Made by a program: the position numbers and the translations under genes. Shown piece by piece: positions 59,362 to 64,000 of a stretch of 64,000 bases of DNA. The notes below the pieces were generated by a model, which was not told the origin of the DNA, searched no databases, and worked only from the letters and a program-made list of their open reading frames with translations. The DNA comes from DATAEG01 sp051001975 (GTDB taxonomy: Bacteria > Actinomycetota > Actinomycetes > Mycobacteriales > Jatrophihabitantaceae): assembly GCA_051001975.1 (NCBI GenBank), contig JBPCMU010000013.1, positions 60,597 to 124,596 on the forward strand, given 5' to 3'. Positions within the stretch are counted from its first letter, which is position 1; each line of letters begins with the position of its first letter.

Positions 59362-60591
59362 ATGATGATCGAGACCGCGGAAGTCATAGTCACCAGCCCG
59401 TCCCGGAACTTCGTGACGCTTCGGATAACCACATCCGATGGCGTCACCGGGGTCGGTGATGCGACGCTCAACGGCCGCGAGCTGGCGGTGGCCAGCTATC
59501 TGCGCGAGCACGTGGCGCCGTTGCTGATCGGCCGGGATCCGCACCGCATCGAGGACACTTGGCAATATCTACATCGCGGTGCCTATTGGCGACGTGGCCC
59601 GGTCACGATGGCAGCCATCGCCGCGGTGGACATGGCGCTGTGGGACATCAAGGGCAAAGTCGCGGGGTTGCCGGTCTATCAGCTGCTCGGCGGTAGCAGC
59701 CGGGACGGTCTGCTCGCCTACGGCCATGCCAGCGGTGGGGACACCGCCGAGGTACTTGATTCGGTGCGAGCGCATCTGGCCGAGGGATACCGGGCGATCC
59801 GCGTTCAGTCGGGCATCCCCGGACTCGGCTCGGTGTACGGCGTCGCGACGTCGTCCCGCAATGCGAAGGGCCGGTACGACTACGAACCGGCGCAACGCAC
59901 GGCCCGCCCGGCCGAAGAGGTTTGGGACACCGGCGCCTACTTGCGGCACGTGCCCGGTGTCTTCGAAGCCGTACGCGCCGAATTCGGGCCGGACCTGCCG
60001 CTGCTGCACGACGCGCACCACCGGCTCACGCCGCTGCAGGCCGGTCGGCTCGGCCGGTCGTTGGAGCCATACGACCTGTTCTGGCTGGAGGACTGCACGC
60101 CGGCGGAGAATCAGGAGGCGCTGCGCCTGGTGCGGCAGAACACCGTTACTCCGCTGGCCATCGGCGAGGTATTCAATTCCGCGTTCGACTACCTCACCGT
60201 GATCCGCGAGCAACTCATCGACTACGTGCGCTCGTCGGTGACCCACGCGGGCGGGATCACGCCGATGCGGCGGCTGATGGACCTCGCCGCGCTGTATCAG
60301 ATCAAGTCCGGCATGCATGGGCCCACGGACATCTCGCCGGTCGGTATGGCGGCGGCGCTGCATCTCGGCCTGGCGCTGCACAACTTCGGCATTCAGGAGT
60401 ACATGCCGCACAGCCGGCAGACGCTGGACGTCTTCGACACCGGATTCACCTTCGTCGGCGGCCTGCTGCACCCAGGCGAGCGCCCCGGCCTCGGCGTCGA
60501 CATCGACGTCGAAGCCGCGGCCGGCTTCCCGTACGAGCCCGCGTACCTGCCGGTGAACCGGTTGCGGGACGGAACCATGCACGACTGGTGA
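59362..60591 (+). CDS. manD: Mannonate dehydratase, RspA/ManD type (enolase superfamily)
   Basis: A 409-aa enolase-superfamily enzyme. It has HRGAYWRRGPVTMAAIAAVD and MALWDIKGK in the cap and barrel. LLHDAHHRLTP and FWLEDCTPAENQ hold metal ligands (Asp, Glu), and AIGEVFNS the third Glu. PHSRQTLDVFDTGF is typical of ManD. It dehydrates D-mannonate to 2-keto-3-deoxygluconate, though some RspA members act on other acid sugars weakly. No uxa/kdg partners in the window. Confidence 0.9.
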   Translation: MMIETAEVIVTSPSRNFVTLRITTSDGVTGVGDATLNGRELAVASYLREHVAPLLIGRDPHRIEDTWQYLHRGAYWRRGPVTMAAIAAVDMALWDIKGKVAGLPVYQLLGGSSRDGLLAYGHASGGDTAEVLDSVRAHLAEGYRAIRVQSGIPGLGSVYGVATSSRNAKGRYDYEPAQRTARPAEEVWDTGAYLRHVPGVFEAVRAEFGPDLPLLHDAHHRLTPLQAGRLGRSLEPYDLFWLEDCTPAENQEALRLVRQNTVTPLAIGEVFNSAFDYLTVIREQLIDYVRSSVTHAGGITPMRRLMDLAALYQIKSGMHGPTDISPVGMAAALHLGLALHNFGIQEYMPHSRQTLDVFDTGFTFVGGLLHPGERPGLGVDIDVEAAAGFPYEPAYLPVNRLRDGTMHDW

Positions 60592-60658
60592 GCAGGGCGC
60601 ACCGTCGGGCATTCGACCGGCGGGCGCGCGCGGGATGCGGTCGGTACCGTGAGAGCGC

Positions 60659-61033
60659 ATGGAGGAGTTCCGAGCGCGCAAGGTGGTCGACGCACTGCGG
60701 GACCGCGGCACGAACGCGAACCTGGCGAAGGTCGGCGTCTATCAGTTCGGCATCACCATCGCACTGCCCAGAGGGCGGGAGGCGATCTGGGATTCCGACG
60801 GGACGGCCGGGCTCGAGGCGCAGGTGATGCGCGACGGGATGTTGGTCGGCTTCGTGCCAGTCATCGAGGGCTCCGAGGATTTCGATCAGGACCAGGTCAT
60901 CGACGCGATCGTGCGTACCGACTACGACCAGCCGATCGCGCGGCGTACCAAGACGGCACCGGCCCCGACCGCACCGCTGACCCGTCCCGGCGGGGTGTTC
61001 CGGCGCTTCTTCGACGGCTTCCGCTACCGCTGA
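60659..61033 (+). CDS. Hypothetical protein, 124 aa
   Basis: Not recognised. ARKVVDALRDRGTNANLAKV at the N-terminus and FGITIALPRGREAIWDSDGT follow by an acidic region and a short basic tail (RRFFDGFRYR). No membrane helix. Small soluble protein with G/C-rich codon ends, converging with the GT39 gene 8 bp away. Function unknown. Confidence 0.65.
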   Translation: MEEFRARKVVDALRDRGTNANLAKVGVYQFGITIALPRGREAIWDSDGTAGLEAQVMRDGMLVGFVPVIEGSEDFDQDQVIDAIVRTDYDQPIARRTKTAPAPTAPLTRPGGVFRRFFDGFRYR

Positions 61034-61041
61034 CGGCCTGG

Positions 61042-62550
61042 TCAGTCGTAGTGCTGGAAGGCGGGCCAGAGCTGCCGCCACTGTTGGCGCGGGTCGGTGC
61101 AGATCGCTACCGATTTGCCCTGCTCCTCGTTGTCGACGCCGGTGCCGCTGTCGAGGTGCGCTTTCACGACACAACTGCCGAACTCGCTCCGAGCGACCGA
61201 TAGCGCGTCACCCACCACGACAGCGGTGCGCGTCGAATCCGGCGGGCGGGCGTCGAAGTACAGCTCGTTCTGCCCGCTGTAGGCCTTCGGCAGGCCAAGG
61301 CCCGGGCCGTATCGGGTGACTGCGCCGGCCTCGCCGTAGTTGCTGGCGATCACCACCGTGATGGCCTGCTCTGCCGGGGTGAGGCTTCGGTAGACGGTCG
61401 CGATCTGTCGCACATACGTCGGCCAACCGATCTGGTCGCCAGCGGTCTGGTTGATGCCGGGGATCGGGGTGTTGGCGAGCATCGAGGCGGGCAGCAGGGG
61501 TAATGCGATCAGCACGGAGACGACCCCGTTGAGCGCGAACAACCCGACGGTGGCGCGTGGCCACCACGACTTTGCCCGGTGCAGGAAGTCGGCCGCCGGG
61601 ACGCACCCGATCGCGTAGATCACCGTCAGCAGCCCGAACGGGTAGTAGAACTGCGCACCGATGATCTCAGTCAGCACCACCAGCACGAGGAAGCCGATGC
61701 CAAGGAATCGGATCGGCTGCCACTGCCGGCGCCGCAGCAACGCGACGAGGCCGGCGATCCACACCGGTGCCAGCGGCGGTCCGAGCAACAGGATCTGGAA
61801 CGGAACCACCATCGGGCGGGTAACGCCACCGTTGTTGCGGGCCAGCGCCCGGCCCATCGTCAACTGCGGCCAGTGATGGGTCGCCTGGTAAACGAGATTG
61901 GGCGCCCCGATGACGACGGCGAGCAGGGCCGAGCCGAGCACCCACTTCGAGGTGAGCAGGCGGCGTGGTCCGACGATCGCCAACGCGACTGCCAACGACA
62001 GCAGCAAGCCGGCGATGAGCAGCTTGTTGTACATGCTGACCCCGGTGACGACGCCCGCGCCGAGCCACCACCGCGGCTGATCGCGGAGCACCGCACGGAT
62101 GATCAGCAGGAGGACCAGCGGCCACACGACGAGGTCCAGCGAACTGGTCAGGAACACGTGCCCGAACAGCAGCGGCGCCGATGCCGAGGCGTAACCCCAC
62201 GCGCACAGCGTCTGGGCGAGCCGGCCACCGCCGACCTCCCGGGTGATCAGCGCGACGATGGCCACCGACGCGGCCGCGCACAACGTCGCCGGGATCCGCA
62301 CCGCCCACGGCTCGTCCGCGATCTGGCGGAACAAACGTGCGATCAGGGGAGTGAGCGGCGGCTGATCTACGTAGCCCCAGGCCGGCCGCAGCATCCGGAA
62401 GTACAGCTCGTCGCGGTGGAAGCCGTAGCCGTTGCTGACCGCGGTCAACACCACCGCGATCGTCGCGACTGCCGCGATGACCGGGCCTCGCGCGAGCGGC
62501 GGCAGCGTGCTGCGACTGCTGTCGTCGCTCACGCGGGTGCGGTCGGGCAT
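61042..62550 (-). CDS. GT39/PMT-like membrane glycosyltransferase
   Basis: A 502-aa integral membrane protein with about ten to twelve helices. SNGYGFHRDELYFRMLRPAW carries the acidic motif after helix 1 seen in GT39/ArnT-type enzymes (DEL in place of DE). PLTPLIARLFRQ, TREVGGGRLAQTLCAWGYAS and SMYNKLLIAGL are typical. The C-terminal third is extracellular. Such enzymes move mannose or other sugars from polyprenyl-phosphate to proteins or lipids. Acceptor unknown. Confidence 0.88.
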   Translation of the reverse strand: MPDRTRVSDDSSRSTLPPLARGPVIAAVATIAVVLTAVSNGYGFHRDELYFRMLRPAWGYVDQPPLTPLIARLFRQIADEPWAVRIPATLCAAASVAIVALITREVGGGRLAQTLCAWGYASASAPLLFGHVFLTSSLDLVVWPLVLLLIIRAVLRDQPRWWLGAGVVTGVSMYNKLLIAGLLLSLAVALAIVGPRRLLTSKWVLGSALLAVVIGAPNLVYQATHHWPQLTMGRALARNNGGVTRPMVVPFQILLLGPPLAPVWIAGLVALLRRRQWQPIRFLGIGFLVLVVLTEIIGAQFYYPFGLLTVIYAIGCVPAADFLHRAKSWWPRATVGLFALNGVVSVLIALPLLPASMLANTPIPGINQTAGDQIGWPTYVRQIATVYRSLTPAEQAITVVIASNYGEAGAVTRYGPGLGLPKAYSGQNELYFDARPPDSTRTAVVVGDALSVARSEFGSCVVKAHLDSGTGVDNEEQGKSVAICTDPRQQWRQLWPAFQHYD

Positions 62551-62575
62551 CGCCGCAACGTACCGTCCGCGCGGG

Positions 62576-63502
62576 TCACCGCGACGTGCCTGTGGGAGGG
62601 TCGACCACTAGTACGAGTTTTCCGCGCAGGTGGCCGTCCTCGCCGACGCGGTGCGCCTGCGCGATCTCGGCGAGCGGGAAGGTCTGCGCGACCAGGAGCG
62701 AGAAGCGCCCGGACTCGATCAACCCACCGATCTCGGCAAGCGCGTGGAGCGCGCGGCCGGCGTCACCTCTGCTGAACCTCACCCCGTGCTCTTGCGCGCC
62801 GCCGAAGTCAGCGATCGTCACGACGTGCTCCGGGCCGCCCGCGAGCTCGATGAGCTCGGGCAGGACGCCGCTCCCGGCGACGTCGAGCGCGACGTCTACG
62901 CCGTCTGGCGCGAGCCCGTGCACCCGATCGACGAGGCCCTCTCCGTAGGCCACGGGCTCGGCCCCTAGGGAGCGAAGGTAGTCGTGGTTCGCCGGACTGG
63001 CGGTGCCGATCACTCGCGCACCGCGCACCACAGCGAGCTGAACCGCGGCGCTGCCGACGCTTCCGGACGCGCCGTTGACGAGCAGGGTGCTGCCACTCGC
63101 GACGTCGAGCTGGTCGAGCGCGCGGGTAGCTGTCTCGATGGCGGCCGGCAGCGCGGCAGCTCCGGGGAAGCCGAGCGAGGGTGGGATCGGCGCGTAGCAG
63201 GCCAGCACCGCCAGCTCTGCCTGGGCTGCTTCCGCAGCGGAGAAGCCGAACACGCGATCGCCGACGGCCACGTCCGCAACGCCCTCGCCGAGCTCGTCGA
63301 CGACGCCAGCCGCCTCGTGGCCGATGGTCTGCGGGAGCTCCTCATCCATCAGGCCCTTGCGCTTCTTCCAGTCGCTCGGGTTAATTCCGGCCGCCCGCAC
63401 CGCAATGCGGATCTCGCCGGGGCCCGGGTGCGGATCGGGAAGATCCACGATCTCGAGGACCTCCGGCCCCCCGAACCGGCTGAAGCGGGCCGCTTTCACC
63501 AT
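62576..63502 (-). CDS. NADP-dependent alcohol dehydrogenase-like oxidoreductase
   Basis: A 308-aa MDR-family enzyme without structural zinc. VKAARFSRFGGPEVLEIVDL is the start, and LLVNGASGSVGSAAVQLAVV the NADPH motif. GHEAAGVVDELGEGVADVAV is the substrate/zinc-loop relic. Acts on quinones, enones or short alcohols. Monocistronic, with the GGCCT microsatellite and the HNH pseudogene beyond its start. Confidence 0.9.
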   Translation of the reverse strand: MVKAARFSRFGGPEVLEIVDLPDPHPGPGEIRIAVRAAGINPSDWKKRKGLMDEELPQTIGHEAAGVVDELGEGVADVAVGDRVFGFSAAEAAQAELAVLACYAPIPPSLGFPGAAALPAAIETATRALDQLDVASGSTLLVNGASGSVGSAAVQLAVVRGARVIGTASPANHDYLRSLGAEPVAYGEGLVDRVHGLAPDGVDVALDVAGSGVLPELIELAGGPEHVVTIADFGGAQEHGVRFSRGDAGRALHALAEIGGLIESGRFSLLVAQTFPLAEIAQAHRVGEDGHLRGKLVLVVDPPTGTSR

Positions 63503-63560
63503 TCGCTCCGATCTCCGGGGGTGTCTCGCTCGCTGCGCGAACCACAGTCTGCCAGCCTCG

Positions 63561-63588
63561 CTGGCCTGGCCTGGCCTGGCCTGGCCTG
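63561..63588. repeat. GGCCT pentanucleotide microsatellite
   Basis: About five tandem CTGGC/GGCCT units in a row, 60 bp upstream of the oxidoreductase start. The number of units could vary by slippage and change promoter spacing. Confidence 0.7.
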
Positions 63589-63618
63589 ACCGCAGCGCCT
63601 CGTCCGGGCAGCGCAGCG

Positions 63619-64000
63619 CTAGGCGGCGGGTTGGGTGTCGTGCATGCGGTTGCGGATGGGTGTTCGCTCTGGATCAATCCGATCTTCTGATCGCTTTGTC
63701 GGTTCCTCGCGGACCCCTCGCTCCGCGTCGGGGGCCACTCTGAACCGAACCCCTCGCGTCGCTCGGCCGCAAGCGCTCCTCCGTCGCGCGCGGGCGATCC
63801 GCTCTTCGCGCAAGCGCTCATCCCCGTGTAGTCGCAGCCGGCCATCACGCAGCCGCCGTCTCTGGCGGTGAGGGCTCGGCGTTGCATGGCCGACGCGGTG
63901 CGGCGGGTCCGGCCGTAGCCGAGGATGCCGTCGGTGTCGATCACGACCGGGATGATGTCGGCTTCGCCGGCCAGGCGCAGTGCTTGGTTCACGGTGAGCT
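63619..64000 (-). pseudogene. Decayed 13E12/DUF222 HNH-endonuclease gene, cut by the window edge
   Basis: From the edge the frame encodes VVIDTDGILGYGRTRRTASA and ALTARDGGCVMAGCDYTG, typical of the C-terminal HNH region of the 13E12/DUF222 family, then loses the expected WCEAHHI motif. The family-like C-terminus IDPERTPIRNRMHDTQPAA appears in another frame at 63619-63678. So the HNH core is deleted and the frame shifted. Members are dispersed multicopy endonuclease-like genes. The 5' part lies outside the window. Confidence 0.7.

Noticed and set aside
1..64000. tRNA, rRNA, CRISPR and insertion sequences
   Set aside because: No tRNA T-loop motifs, no repeat-spacer array and no transposase genes were seen by eye on either strand.

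Overview
The window is about 64 kb of high-GC DNA (by eye near 68-70%) with GTG/TTG starts, short overlapping operons and long spurious antisense frames. It comes from an actinobacterium. The markers crgA, class E sortase, the proteasome activator Bpa with its C-terminal GQYL, a DUF2587/DUF4446/DUF6191 set and an NAD-specific large glutamate dehydrogenase all fit a free-living order such as Frankiales, Jatrophihabitantales or Nakamurellales. I cannot name the genus. I see no rRNA, tRNA or CRISPR array.

Layout. 0-9.4 kb is accessory: a phospholipase D, a SnoaL/MarR divergent pair, a GNAT, an odd metallo-beta-lactamase-fold protein, an M55 peptidase, and an XRE-type regulator divergent from a 57-aa secreted peptide whose mature part holds two copies of VSAKDWVGH. 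9.6-14.5 kb is the block usually right of the actinobacterial origin: cyclophilin, rhomboid, PH protein, crgA, DUF881, sortase E, a 52-aa membrane protein, trpG/pabA. 14.6-20.3 kb is histidine utilisation (hutI, hutU, hutH) with a HhH-GPD glycosylase and a DUF5990 gene inside it. 20.3-26.7 kb holds a quinone oxidoreductase, bpa, a Ser/Thr kinase, a HAD phosphatase, serS, a 5' stump of a phosphate transporter and a zincin. 26.8-29.9 kb is a sugar operon under a perfect LacI-type operator. 29.9-36.7 kb is aromatic and amino-acid metabolism (orphan GroES-like protein, pheA, hpd, hisC/pat) studded with GATGATC-type palindromes, two of which flank a DUF559 nuclease-like gene. 36.7-43 kb is a divergent malic enzyme / NAD-glutamate dehydrogenase pair. 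43-64 kb is mixed housekeeping and accessory: repair (fpg, AidB-like, msrA), transporters, a CGNR regulator with twin operators, an Rsm22 protein, a broken htrA, a secreted LTD-nuclease, manD, a GT39 glycosyltransferase and a decayed 13E12/HNH gene at the right edge.

The genes work together mainly in amino-acid catabolism: histidine to glutamate (hut), glutamate to 2-oxoglutarate (gdhB), malate to pyruvate (mae), phenylpyruvate and hydroxyphenylpyruvate (pheA, pat, hpd).

The most interesting candidate is the divergent XRE regulator and duplicated secreted peptide at 7.1-8.6 kb, which has the layout of a peptide-pheromone switch. Second are the palindromic repeats around the DUF559 gene. Third are the paired operators between an EamA exporter and a CGNR regulator.
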